Shown one piece after another: positions 32,557 to 42,851 of a DNA stretch of 64,000 nt. Source of the DNA: Rhynchopus sp. YZ270_cl-10 (lineage: Eukaryota > Euglenozoa > Diplonemea > Diplonemida > Diplonemidae). Made by a program: the position numbers and the translations under genes. The stretch is taken from the NCBI GenBank assembly GCA_964035575.1, contig OZ037878.1:1054001-1118000 (forward strand). The letters run 5' to 3'. Each line of letters opens with the position of its first letter. The stretch's first letter is position 1. The notes beneath the pieces are model-generated. The model ran no database searches and was not told the DNA's origin. It was given only the letters and a program-made list of their open reading frames with translations.

Positions 32557-33199
32557 ATATGGCTCTGTCCATTTTCCCCCCCAGGCAGATCTTAACTTCT
32601 AAGCTTTCTAATATCCCAATAATTAGTATTCTGTTATTTTATAAGATTTTTTTTTTTAAATGAACTCAGAGTTAAGTTTCTGAGTTCATTAAAACAAAAA
32701 TCGGTGAAAAATTCCGAGTATATATTTAGTGAGGTAAGAGAAAGTGTGGTAGCAGCCACCTTAGAAATTATTTGCTAAGGATTTACAGGTAAACCCTTCG
32801 CAAATAATGAAAAAACACATGTAATGTGTGGTGGTCAAAAGTGCAAGATTCCTTCGTTAACGGACTTTTTGAGTACCAGTTATACCTGGAGAATATGGTC
32901 AGATCACTCTTTTGACCATCTGGCGTTTACCACAAAAACACCACTTTTTAACAGGACACCTGAAGAGCCTGTAAATCCTTAGCAAATAATTTCTAAGGTG
33001 GCTGCTACCACACTTTCTCTTACCTCACTAAATATATACTCGGAATTTTTCACCGATTTTTGTTTTAATGAACTCAGAAACTTAACTCTGAGTTCATTTA
33101 AAAAAAAAATCTTATAAAATAACAGAATACTAATTATTGGGATATTAGAAAGCTTAGAAGTTAAGATCTGCCTGGGGGGAAAAATGGACAGACCCATAT
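32557..33199. repeat. Near-perfect 233-bp inverted repeat with 178-bp loop
   Basis: The left arm 32557-32789 and right arm 32968-33199 are reverse complements with very few differences, starting from ATATGG-TCTGTCCATTTT at the outer end and ending at GGATTTACAGG at the inner end. The loop itself contains a smaller inverted repeat (TGGTCAAAAG with CTTTTGACCA). No coding capacity or clear target duplication is seen. It may be a foldback element or the source of a long dsRNA hairpin. Confidence 0.85.
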
Positions 33200-33860
33200 G
33201 TGTTCTTGGTTTCTTTGTTTTCCCCCCCAGGTAGAGTGGGGTCTTACTATTCACCACCACTACATCCCAATTTTTTCCTCTTCATATTGTGCTTTCATCC
33301 GAGTTTCCCCGCCAGTCAGAGGTGCCTGCGTCAATACCTACCATATATTGTCCGACATGCGTGCACATTTTGAGGTACATTAATCTTTCAATCCCCTTTT
33401 TTTTCTTTACCCCGATAATGCCTCATTGCGGGCAATTATCACTTTGCAATAACCTTTTGTCAAAAACCTACATTTTTGCCGGGAATTTCTTTTATTTTAT
33501 ACCTGCGAATGGTTTTAGTGGTGCTAAATTACCCAGCCCCAGGGTTTCACATCGTAGTTACACCAACAACAACCAAAAGAAAAAAAAATCTTAGTCGAAC
33601 CAGAATTCTCAAGTCTCATCACTGGTACCACTCTTCAGGGAATGAAGTATCCGTCTGTAGTTCCAGCCTTCAAGCTTCAAAAAAAGGGAGAAAATTCGAG
33701 TACAGAACCCACCTCAGGTAGCCAAGCACGATCAAGAGCCGACCAGTTGTACTTGGCAGTGGCAGGTCTCTTGTCTTTTACTCAAAAAAAAAAAAAAAAC
33801 TGTTTTGTTAACAGGGTCCTATTCAGTGAAGAGAAAGCATATGAATAGCTATTTTTTACC

Positions 33861-33941
33861 GACCAGAAAAGTCGTTTTCTTGATGAGTGTTTTCTGAGTG
33901 CACACTCAGAAGTCACGAATCAAGAGAAAACGACTTTTTGG
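33861..33941. repeat. Foldback hairpin
   Basis: AAAAGTCGTTTTCTTGAT (33867-33884) is complementary to 33919-33938. An inner palindrome TTCTGAGTGCACACTCAGAA sits between them. Confidence 0.7.
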
Positions 33942-34020
33942 AAGGTGAAAACAGGGCTTTGTTGAAATTTTCTGGCTTTGAGGAACTTTCACACACAATT
34001 TTAACGGGTTTTATCTGTGT

Positions 34021-34080
34021 GTGTACCTGTGTACCTGTGTACCTGTGTACCTGTGTACCTGTGTACCTGTGTACCTGTGT
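34021..34080. repeat. Octamer microsatellite (GTGTACCT)x7.5
   Basis: Seven and a half exact copies of an 8-bp unit. Like the large satellite at 19 kb it contains GTAC and reads the same peptide in all three + frames, but it is much shorter. Confidence 0.9.
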
Positions 34081-35053
34081 CTTATTGTTATATCGACAAC
34101 AATACACAATCAAACCCGCTCTAAGGTTGTAGAATTGGGTGCCGGCATTCAAGCAGGCAGTTGCCACCATGCTTTACAACCTTACATACCTGCAGGGATT
34201 CATTTCCTGCATCAATAACTTCCATTTTTCTTGTTCATTTTTCGCCTCTCTTTTCGGGAGTGAGTGAGCACCACGACGTGTCATGAAGGGCTAATGTGTC
34301 TGCCTTCTCAGCGGCGTTGAACATTTTCAGCTTTCATTCCGCAGCACTCCCGAAAAAAAGCCCCCTCCCTCCCTTCCCCGTGACTCTGTCGCAAGGCCAC
34401 CAGGGTTCCGCCCCCAGCATATTTCCTCCCTCACGATATCGAAAGTGGGAAGGGTGTGTATATCGTCACGATCCTTCGGATTTCATATTTTTTTTTCCAT
34501 TTTGGTGTACAACTCCATCTTTCTTGAAAGAATTTTTTCTCAATCATTTTTTTTCCCCCCCTTTTTGCAAACCCGCAAACCCGGGTACGTTGAAATACCC
34601 CTTTTTTTGATGAATAAACATGACAGGCCGAAGTTCATCTGTCCGACTTTTTTTGTTTTATCTAGAGTCAGTGGAGTCATCCACATGTTTCATACCCGCC
34701 AGCAAGGTAGGGTCAAATGCTTGCAAACATGAGAAAACAGTCTCGTTTCACAACACCTTTCAGGGTTGTGCACAAGGGGGAAAGGGGGAGAAAACACTCT
34801 CAAAAATAATTGAAGAGCAAACTAGGGTGCATTTGTGCCACAGATAATACTTTTAAAAAAAAGTGTGGGGTACTGTGATTTGTAGGTTATGATGAGCTCA
34901 GTCCTGAGCTGGTGGCCGTGTTGCGCAATTCCAGACGCGTGGTGATTACAAACCTTTTCAACGTTTCCTGTTAGCTTGATCGACTCTGATGACAAACATT
35001 ACTCAGCTCACTCTGACACAAAACAGCAGCACACCTCAGCACAAAACACAAAA

Positions 35054-36094
35054 ATGGATATCACGATCAAGGATTTTGACGAGAAGGAACATGTGGTGGA
35101 GGTGGGTGTGGATGATGCACTTGGACACCTGCGTCTGAAGGTGGCGTCTGCAGCAGGGTTGCAGGAAGACAGCTTTCAGATGACTTTCAGAGGGGAGGTT
35201 CTGCGTGACGAGGAGGGCATCAAGGAGCTGAGTGCTGGGGACACGATTATGCTCATGAGGACAACGAAGTTTGCTGCCATTGCAGCACTTCACGCATTGG
35301 GCGAGACAGACCTGACAAAAGAGAGGTTGGCGACTGCGGACGATCCGGACGTTGCGCGTTTGCTTTTGGAGGCGGAGGTTGCGACTGAGATTCCTAATAG
35401 GTTCTTGGACCACAATGTGTTAACGCGACTTGACCTTAGTGCTGTGTCGGTTGTCACCGAAATAGGGGATTTCTTCCTGAACTTTTGCTCACAGTTGACA
35501 GAGCTTGACCTTTCAGGGTTGTGCAATGTGATAGGAGATCGCTTCATCAGCCTCACCGAGCGATTGGAGAGCATCAACCTGTCGGGGTTCGGCAGTGTCA
35601 CTATAATAGGTGGCCGCTTTCTTGCCTACTCTGCGTTGCGAACGGTTGACCTCTCTGTGTTTCGCGGCGTGACTGTGATTGAGAGGGGTTTTCTTACCAA
35701 CTGCAGCCATTTGACGTCCGTGGACCTTTCGGGGTTGAGCAATGTCACCGAAATAGGTAACTACTTTCTTTACAACTGCTCGGCGTTGATGAGAGTTTGT
35801 CTTTCGGGGCTGAGGAGTGTCGTCACCATCGGGACGGGCTTCTTTGGGGGTTGCTCAGGCTTGCAAGTCGTCGATGGACTGTCTGCGTTGAGCGGGGTCA
35901 GGAGTATTGGGATGGACTTCTTCTCCCCCTGCCCAGAGTTAACAAGAATCGATGCCTCAGGGTTGAGCAAGGACGCTCTGGTTGTGAGGAGGTTGCTTGA
36001 GAAAGAACCGCCTTTGCCGACTGACGCGATTCACGGTCTGAGATGCGAGACTGACAACGTGCCCGACCCCGCAACCGTGCAGAAAGAAGGGTGA
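35054..36094 (+). CDS. Ubiquitin-like domain + leucine-rich repeat protein, copy 4
   Basis: Single exon, 346 residues from ATG 35054. The Ubl domain is nearly identical to the other copies (MDITIKDF). Eight LRRs follow, with variable positions GDFFLNFCS, GDRFISLTE, GGRFLAYSA, ERGFLTNCS, GNYFLYNCS, GTGFFGGCS and GMDFFSPCP. Two codons (ThrVal) present in the other copies are missing before repeat 3. As in copy 2, a one-base loss (TGAGG against TGCAGG) stops the frame at 36092-36094, although the downstream tail sequence is still present. The leader is chimeric: a piece of the 3' module (34944-35035) fused directly to the last 15 bases before ATG. Confidence 0.88.
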   Translation: MDITIKDFDEKEHVVEVGVDDALGHLRLKVASAAGLQEDSFQMTFRGEVLRDEEGIKELSAGDTIMLMRTTKFAAIAALHALGETDLTKERLATADDPDVARLLLEAEVATEIPNRFLDHNVLTRLDLSAVSVVTEIGDFFLNFCSQLTELDLSGLCNVIGDRFISLTERLESINLSGFGSVTIIGGRFLAYSALRTVDLSVFRGVTVIERGFLTNCSHLTSVDLSGLSNVTEIGNYFLYNCSALMRVCLSGLRSVVTIGTGFFGGCSGLQVVDGLSALSGVRSIGMDFFSPCPELTRIDASGLSKDALVVRRLLEKEPPLPTDAIHGLRCETDNVPDPATVQKEG

Positions 36095-36917
36095 GGCGGA
36101 AGCGTCTTCATGCAGACACAGAGCCCTCTGAGGAAAGGGAAGCAGGGTTCGCAGAGAGCAAGGGTTCGCCTGCGTGCAGCGAGGATGAAGGTGAGGAGGA
36201 ACAGACGCCACGAGTGAAGAGGGACACCGCTGTTGTGCGTCCTGGCAAGAGGGTTAAAAAGGGCTGAATGAATGTGGATTGAATTGTGTTTGCGGGTTTT
36301 CTCCTCCTTTTTTCTTGTTCCCTCATGCGATGGTGGTGAAGACGTGTTGCGGTACATCTTTCAAGTTTTCTTTCTTTTCCCTGTTTTTCAGTCGCAACAC
36401 AAAACAGACAAAACAAGACATTCCCACCTCCCTCGAGAGTTTATGCAGCGTTTTTACCACCTCCCTCCCCAACCTGAAAGAAGAAGGTATCATTTGATTG
36501 AGGACAAGGTCCTCTGGCGGTCATTTGGGTAACTCCCTCACATCTGCCTGTCAACCTTGGTAAGAGACCTGTCTGTGCTGTTTCCAACTTCCATTTCCCC
36601 GAGACGTGATGACAAACCTTTTCAACGTTTCCTGTTAGCTTGATCGACTCTGATGACAAACATTACTCAGCTCACTCTGACACAAAACAGCAGCACACCT
36701 CAGCACGAGAGGAGTAGACTCTTCTCTGAAGTACGGATAATTATTTCTAATACCGGCTGTCACACTTTGTTATGGCCATCTGTAGTACGTCGTGTTGTTA
36801 CCAACGTTTTATCCCACATTATTCCCAGACCCAAACGACCCACCACTGAGCATCTCACACACATCACTCAACACCCTTTCTTCCTCTCTTAGACACCTTT
36901 CTACACAAATACACAAA
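36095..36917. other. 3' module of Ubl-LRR copy 4 and leader of VWA gene
   Basis: Bases 36095-36265 are the orphaned tail-coding DNA. Bases 36345-36712 are the third copy of the shared 3' module. From about 36785 the sequence matches 38578 onwards and is the upstream end of the VWA duplication. Confidence 0.7.
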
Positions 36918-37835
36918 ATGGGAGCAGAAAACGAGTCAACAGTGCAGCCGAGCGCACCGCCAATGGAGACACAGTCTGCAGAGGAACGTGACAGACTTGC
37001 AGAGCTTCGGAAGATTCTTGATCGTTTGGAGATCACGATTGCGGAGGCGAATGAGCTTGCGATTCTCCAGGACTATGAAATTGTTGTGATTGCCGACGAC
37101 TCGGGGAGTATGAGCATGGCCAGTGTGCCTCCTGGCGGGAAGCGCTCCTTTGGGCACAACAACACACGTTGGGACGAACTGCGCGAAACACTCACCCTTA
37201 CCCTCGAGCTGGCCACCTGCGTTGTCCCTGTTGGGGTCGACATCTTCTTCTTGAACCGCCCCTCCATCTTCAATGTCCAAGACGCGCATGACCCACGCCT
37301 TGTCGCATCTTTCAACTCCCGACCAAGCGGAACCACACCTCTAACCGAAACTCTGAAAAGCGTGAGAGAGCACAAAATGAACAGCGAACGTCCGGTGCTT
37401 GTTTTGATTGCGACGGACGGAGAACCGAATGGAGGGCAGATGCCGTTTAAGAATTTGGTGCGGGGTATGATCAATAAGACGACCTGCAATACGACGTTCA
37501 AGTTCCAGATTCTTGCGTGCACGGATGATGACGATGCTGTCGGCTGGCTTGACGCATTTGACAAACAGTTCACAGAAGTTGACGTCACCGATGACTACTA
37601 CTCCGAACGCACGCAAATCCTCCGTGCCGGCAAGGTAACCGTCTTCAAAAAGTCTGACTGGGTGATGAAAGCCCTCCTCGGACCAATCTGCTCCCGTTTC
37701 GACACTCTCGATGAATCTTCAAACGATATAAGCGCCTTTGTCTTCTTTGGCCTCATAATGATGTTTTTCGCGTATCTTCTGGGATTGGCATCGTTGAAAT
37801 CCTGCATAGATGTAGCTCAATTTTTATTTCCTTAA
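36918..37835 (+). CDS. VWA-domain protein with C-terminal membrane anchor, copy 1
   Basis: Single exon, 305 residues from ATG 36918. A Glu/Pro/Thr N-terminus and a short helical stretch (24-50) precede a von Willebrand factor A domain (about 53-235) with a complete MIDAS start, DDSGS (60-64), and TDGEP further on. After FDTLDESSN comes a single hydrophobic span (ISAFVFFGLIMMFFAYLLGL) close to the C-terminus, fitting a tail anchor. The last residues (SLKSCIDVAQFLFP) differ from copy 2. VWA domains bind metal-coordinated protein ligands; the partner is unknown. It is part of a tandem duplication of about 1.8 kb. Confidence 0.85.
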   Translation: MGAENESTVQPSAPPMETQSAEERDRLAELRKILDRLEITIAEANELAILQDYEIVVIADDSGSMSMASVPPGGKRSFGHNNTRWDELRETLTLTLELATCVVPVGVDIFFLNRPSIFNVQDAHDPRLVASFNSRPSGTTPLTETLKSVREHKMNSERPVLVLIATDGEPNGGQMPFKNLVRGMINKTTCNTTFKFQILACTDDDDAVGWLDAFDKQFTEVDVTDDYYSERTQILRAGKVTVFKKSDWVMKALLGPICSRFDTLDESSNDISAFVFFGLIMMFFAYLLGLASLKSCIDVAQFLFP

Positions 37836-38711
37836 GGATGCGTGTGCAGGAGAGATTTTTCCTTCAATTTTCTTTGCTTTTGGGCAGCCCTTTCATCGAC
37901 AGACCTCGATAGAAAGGGCGGGGGTTTTAGGTGACTATGCATAACGAGGTTTAGGTTCACCAACAGTTCTATTTTTTATTTCTCTTTCGGGGATGTAACT
38001 CCATTGTTAACCATAAACCATTTGCGAAGGAATATTTTCCGGCGCAGGTTTTTTTTCTTGACCTTTTTTTACTCAGATAAACCTGGAAGGACACCCTTGG
38101 CTGATTGACTTTCTGTCTTTGCACACAATCGCCTTTGAAAGGCTGGTAGCTACCTGAGTACAAATTGTGGGCATATTCTGTCCAAAGTGACTAAGCACAC
38201 AGAGGCTTAGCCTCTTCTATACGTTTCTTGTAAGAAGTGAGTGCACGAGAAGCATAATCTTTACAAGTTTTCCTGCGTCCGCCACTGTACGGTGAGGTGT
38301 TTGCACTTTCAATTCTTCTCTTTTGTTTATTGCATTTTTTTTCTTGTCACCTCATGAAATGAAGGAGGAAATAGAAACAAAGCATTTTGAACACACTTTG
38401 CGGTTCTAGGGACGAACTTCGCTGCAGAGCCACTTCTCACCAAAACAGGGCGAGGTGTGTACGTTTCACCACAACCTGTCTCCCATGGGTTTTATCGTGT
38501 GATGAGTGATAAGTTTCTGTTTTTCCTTTCCGTGACGGCCGTTATACTTGTATGGCCTACTTGTCATGACTATGAGTAGTACGCCGTGTTGTTACCAACG
38601 TTTTATCCCACATTATTCCCAGACCCAAACGACCCACCACTGAGCATCTCACACACATCACTCAACACCCTTTCTTCCTCTCTTAGACACCTTTCTACAC
38701 AAATACACAAA
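37836..38711. other. Spacer between VWA twins
   Basis: This is the 3' flank of copy 1, matched by 39715-40230 after copy 2 but clearly more diverged than the coding sequence. It holds two hairpin-motif copies (37929, 38186) and a TGCGTCC...TTTGCACTTTCAAT motif (38276-38330). From 38586 it becomes the copied leader of VWA copy 2. Confidence 0.65.
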
Positions 38712-39602
38712 ATGGGAGCAGAAAACGAGTCGACAGTGCAGCCGAGCGCACCGCCAATGGAGACACAGTCTGCAGAGGAACGTGACAGACTTGCAGAGCT
38801 TCGGAAGATTCTTGATCGTTTGGAGATCACGATTGCGGAGGCGAATGAGCTTGCGATTCTCCAGGACTATGAAATTGTTGTGATTGCCGACGACTCGGGG
38901 AGTATGAGCATGGCCAGTGTGCCTCCTGGCGGGAAGCGCTCCTTTGGGCACAACAACACACGTTGGGACGAACTGCGCGAAACACTCACCCTTACCCTCG
39001 AGCTGGCCACCTGCGTTGTCCCTGTTGGGGTCGACATCTTCTTCTTGAACCGCCCCTCCATCTTCAATGTCCAAGACGCGCATGACCCACGCCTTGTCGC
39101 ATCTTTCAACTCCCGACCAAGCGGAACCACACCTCTAACCGAAACTCTGAAAAGCGTGAGAGAGCACAAAATGAACAGCGAACGTCCGGTGCTTGTTTTG
39201 ATTGCGACGGACGGAGAACCGAATGGAGGGCAGATGCCGTTTAAGAATTTGGTGCGGGGTATGATCAATAAGACGACCTGCAATACGACGTTCAAGTTCC
39301 AGATTCTTGCGTGCACGGATGATGACGATGCTGTCGGCTGGCTTGACGCATTTGACAAACAGTTCACAGAAGTTGATGTCACCGATGACTACTACTCCGA
39401 ACGCACGCAAATCCTCCGTGCAGGCAAGGTAACCGTCTTCAAAAAGTCTGACTGGGTGATGAAAGCCCTCCTCGGACCAATCTGCTCCCGTTTCGACACT
39501 CTCGATGAATCTTCAAACAAAAAAAACAACGATATAAGCGCCTTTGTCTTCTTTGGTCTCATAATGATGTTTTTCGCGTATCTTCTGGGATTGGCATCAT
39601 AG
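38712..39602 (+). CDS. VWA-domain protein with C-terminal membrane anchor, copy 2
   Basis: Single exon, 296 residues from ATG 38712. The protein is identical to copy 1 through the VWA domain; the few base changes seen are silent (for example GTTGACGTC to GTTGATGTC). It differs by a four-codon insertion (KKNN, about 39519-39530) before the membrane span and by stopping right after GLAS, where about 85 bp of extra DNA replace the copy-1 ending. The tail anchor is kept. Confidence 0.85.
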   Translation: MGAENESTVQPSAPPMETQSAEERDRLAELRKILDRLEITIAEANELAILQDYEIVVIADDSGSMSMASVPPGGKRSFGHNNTRWDELRETLTLTLELATCVVPVGVDIFFLNRPSIFNVQDAHDPRLVASFNSRPSGTTPLTETLKSVREHKMNSERPVLVLIATDGEPNGGQMPFKNLVRGMINKTTCNTTFKFQILACTDDDDAVGWLDAFDKQFTEVDVTDDYYSERTQILRAGKVTVFKKSDWVMKALLGPICSRFDTLDESSNKKNNDISAFVFFGLIMMFFAYLLGLAS

Positions 39603-40843
39603 GATATTGTTTTTGGTGGCCAAGGTGTGAGACAGTTCATCTTACAAAAAAAAATTGTCTATTTCCAACTTCCCACTTGTAACTCCTGCATTGATGTCGC
39701 TCGATTTTTATTTCTTTAAGGATGCGTGTGCAGGAGAGATTTTTTTTTTTTCTCCAATTTTGTTTTGGGCAGCCCTTTCATCGACAGACCTCGATAGAAA
39801 GGGCGGGGGTTTTAGGTGACTATGCATAACGAGGTTTAGGTTCACCAACAGTTCTATTTTTTATTTCTCTTTCGGGGATGTTACTCCATTGTTACCCACA
39901 AAACCTTTGCGAAGGAATATTTTTCGGAGGATTTTTTTTTTTTTTTGACTTTTTTTTTTTTTACTCAGAAAAAAACTGGAAGGACATCCTTAGCTGATTG
40001 ACTTCTGTATTTGCACACAATCGCTTTTTAAAGGCTGGTAGCTACCTGAGTACAAACTGTGGGCATATTTTGTCCAAAGTGACTAAGCACACAGAGGCTT
40101 AGGGCCTCTTCTATACGTTTCTTGTAAGAAGTGAGTGCACGAGAAGCACATTCATCGTTACAAATTTTCCTGCGTCCGCCACTGTACGGTGAGGTGTTTG
40201 CACTTTCAATTATTCTCTTTTGTCTATTGCTGACACCCTTGCGATATTCTAAAAGAAACACGATGTGTAACACACGCTACTATTCCAACTTTGAACAAAA
40301 ACAAAAACAAAACAAAACAACAAGAACGGAACTAACCCTGACCCTCCTACCCACCTTCTATCTGCGAGAGGATACTATATGAACACGCTCCACCTTTTTC
40401 TTCGGACCCCCTTAGGAGATAGGTACCGTTAACATTTAAAAAAAAAATCTAGCCTTGTCCCTTGACCCCCTACCCCTTCTCTCCCTTTTTCTCCCATCAG
40501 CGACACAACTGAGTCTTGCGTCGGCTCTCTCTTCCTCTTCTTCTTCTTCTCCCAGACGCCATGGGGATATTCGGAGGGGTGTTTTGTTAACGTTGTTAAA
40601 ACAAAACAAAAAAAAAAAAGGGGGTAGGAAATACAGATTGAGTCTTAGATGTCCACACTAATACCAAGTTTTCACCTAAATACCCTCTTCGGTTTTTGAA
40701 GCAAAGATATTTGTCGATGTGACAAAGAAACGAAAAAAAGGGGGGGTCATCTGTTGTCTCCATTTTCTCTTTCTTCCAAGGTTCATACATGAAATTCCAC
40801 CTCCTAACAGGGTCTCCTTTTAGATACAGCACAACACAACACA
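39603..40843. other. Intergenic, duplicated 3' flank of VWA copy 2
   Basis: Up to about 40230 this repeats 37820-38330, with hairpin motifs at 39813 and 40076 and the TTTGCACTTTCAAT motif at 40166-40220. The rest is simple, T- and CT-rich sequence upstream of the zinc-finger gene. No gene is supported. Confidence 0.6.
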
Positions 40844-42610
40844 ATGCCCGGGCATGGACGATACTCTTATGTATGCACAAAAAAAACCCCTCAACATTTC
40901 CTTTTCCCCATAATTTAACCCCCCTTTTTCCCCTTGAGGACTTTAATAGCCGAAAAATTCTGCTTTTTTTTTGTCAGCGTAACAAAAATCAAGAAATACA
41001 AAAATTTGACACCTTTTAAAAGTGGAGCTTCATCAGGTTGCCAACTTACAACAATTTGTCAAATCATAAAAACCAGAGTTAACTATTTCCCCCTCCCCAC
41101 TTTAAATACTACGTCACCACTTAGGTACCACCACCAATGGGTGTAGGTGCACCGCCACCCAGGGGTGGACCACCAAGGGGTGGACCACCTGGTGCAAACA
41201 AGCGGAAGCGGCCGTCTCTGCAGGAGTCTCTGCAGATAGAGAGAAACCCTGTGAAGCGTCAGAAGTTGCAGGACAAGCAGGCACGTCTGGAGGAGAGCCG
41301 CATCCGGTGCGAGAAGGAGTACCAAGAATACCTTGAGACAAAGGACATGACGAACACGGACCTCTACGTTGCCGTGGACCTGGATGAGGAGTTTCGCATT
41401 GAGTGCACGGTGTGCAGGAGGCTCATCCCTGCGCGTGCATTCAGCAGCCACCTGAGCACCAAGTACCACATCGGAGCCTTGGAGGAAGCATCCATCCCAG
41501 AGGACCACTCCTTCATCGATCAGTACAGAGACATATGCCGTGCGGAGGAGCTCATCAATGCGCGGAATATGCAAAACGGCGGTGTTATGCCGGCAAAGCC
41601 TGTGTCAAGGGGGGGCAGAGACAACAGGGACTACAGAGACAACAGGGATCCCAGAGACAACAGGGACTACAGAGACAACAGAGACAACAGCGGGCACTTC
41701 CCCCCAGGCCTGTTGTCTCTGCCTCATGCCTCAGCAGTGCCTGCCCCCCCTGGTCCACCGGGTGCCCAGTATGCGGAGGAGGGTGACCTCTGGTACCCGG
41801 CGGAGGTGACCCAGGGCGAAGTAGCGTATGATGTAGGCGAAGCTGTGCTCGAGCGCTTCACCGCAGACACCGTGCCCGTCTTCTTCGCAGGAGAGGAGAT
41901 CTGGGAGACAGACCCCGCTGCCTACAAAAGCGTGCAATGGGGCATTCTCAACGGTGTCTCATGCGAGATGTGGGAGAATGAAGAACTGAACTACGGCACC
42001 CGCGCTGCCCCTGCCCTTGGCCCTGCCCTCGTGAAGGACAGAGACGCAGACACATACGGTGTCTGCATCACAATGGACACCGAAGCGGTGCGTGAGCTGA
42101 TCAAGCAGAAAACCACTCTGGTTGCAAGATGTGCGTCCTTCGTGCCCTCAGGCGGCCACCCGCACGATGCAGTCTTCTTTGAGATGCAAGACACCCACGC
42201 GGTGAACATGCGCAGCATGGTATGCAAGGCGCATGCACTTTTTAGGAGCTAAAAACAAACACGAGAATCCCAGGCGAGAACAACGTTTCTCTTATTACAC
42301 CAAAGCATTTTTTTTTTGTCTGGCCTAGAGAGAACGCATACAGCTTGTATCAAACGAACTTTCTTCACTCTTCATCTAAAATACGAGAAGTGTATATCAA
42401 GCTCGAACAGGCTTACAAAGCACAAAACTTATCTTTATTTTTTACAAACAGGCAATTCAAGTGTCACGTGCACGAGGACTGAAGGGCACAAACTACGCAT
42501 TCCTGATACGGTTGTGCCACGAGCAGACAAAGATGCAGTCTTGTGGTGCGAACATGAAAAACCTTATGGAAACTGTGGAAGATGTGGTTTGGAAACAGAT
42601 GACGCAGTAG
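40844..42610 (+). CDS. U1-like C2H2 zinc-finger protein A, 3 exons
   Basis: Exons 40844-40870 (MPGHGRYSY), 41125-42219 and 42452-42610 join in phase 0 with donor GTATGC both times, giving 426 residues. The exon count and size match paralogues B and C, which supports the tiny first exon. The N-terminus is Pro/Gly/Arg-rich (PPPRGGPPRGG). One C2H2 finger of U1-C/matrin type follows (CTVC...H-x5-H). Next comes a charged run of RDNRDY repeats (about 41626-41695 in DNA), then a conserved region of about 150 residues (ERFTADTVPVFFAGEEIW...) shared with B. The exon-3 tail AIQVSRARG...TVEDVVW is common to all three. RNA binding is inferred from the finger type and the RG/RD composition. Confidence 0.75.
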
Positions 42611-42851
42611 AGTCGAATGGGATGGGGTATGTGGGGTGACGGACGGTAAACAAGGCCGCTAACGCAGGGGATGGGGTGGGGTGTGTATATGAGAAAAGAA
42701 AACGATTTCGAATGAGCAACTAATGGGTAACTCAGGCTGCTTTACCTCCATCTCCCTTCCCTAGGCAGACCCCCCCTATCCCCCATCAAACCCAGCACCC
42801 AACACAACACAACATCAGAACAGACAGCAAAAAAAAAAAAAAAAAATTAAC

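Larger units (their letters stand above)
29995..35053. other. 5-kb non-coding, T-rich region
   Basis: No credible gene is seen between the coiled-coil gene and the fourth Ubl-LRR copy. The region is dense in T and A runs and holds several hairpin-motif copies (30330, 30622, 30800, 31806), a 95-bp motif (31851-31929), a 60-bp hairpin with GTGGCAAAT / CATTTGCCAC ends (32090-32153), a long inverted repeat (32557-33199), a smaller foldback (33861-33941) and an 8-bp microsatellite (34021-34080). Confidence 0.65.

Noticed and set aside
34021-34080. CRISPR-like array
   Set aside because: Simple 8-bp microsatellite without spacers; no other array in the window has a repeat-spacer structure.
8733-36094. 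A eukaryotic diversity-generating retroelement as an established explanation
   Set aside because: No reverse transcriptase, template repeat or accessory gene was found in the window. It is kept only as a hypothesis for the codon pattern.
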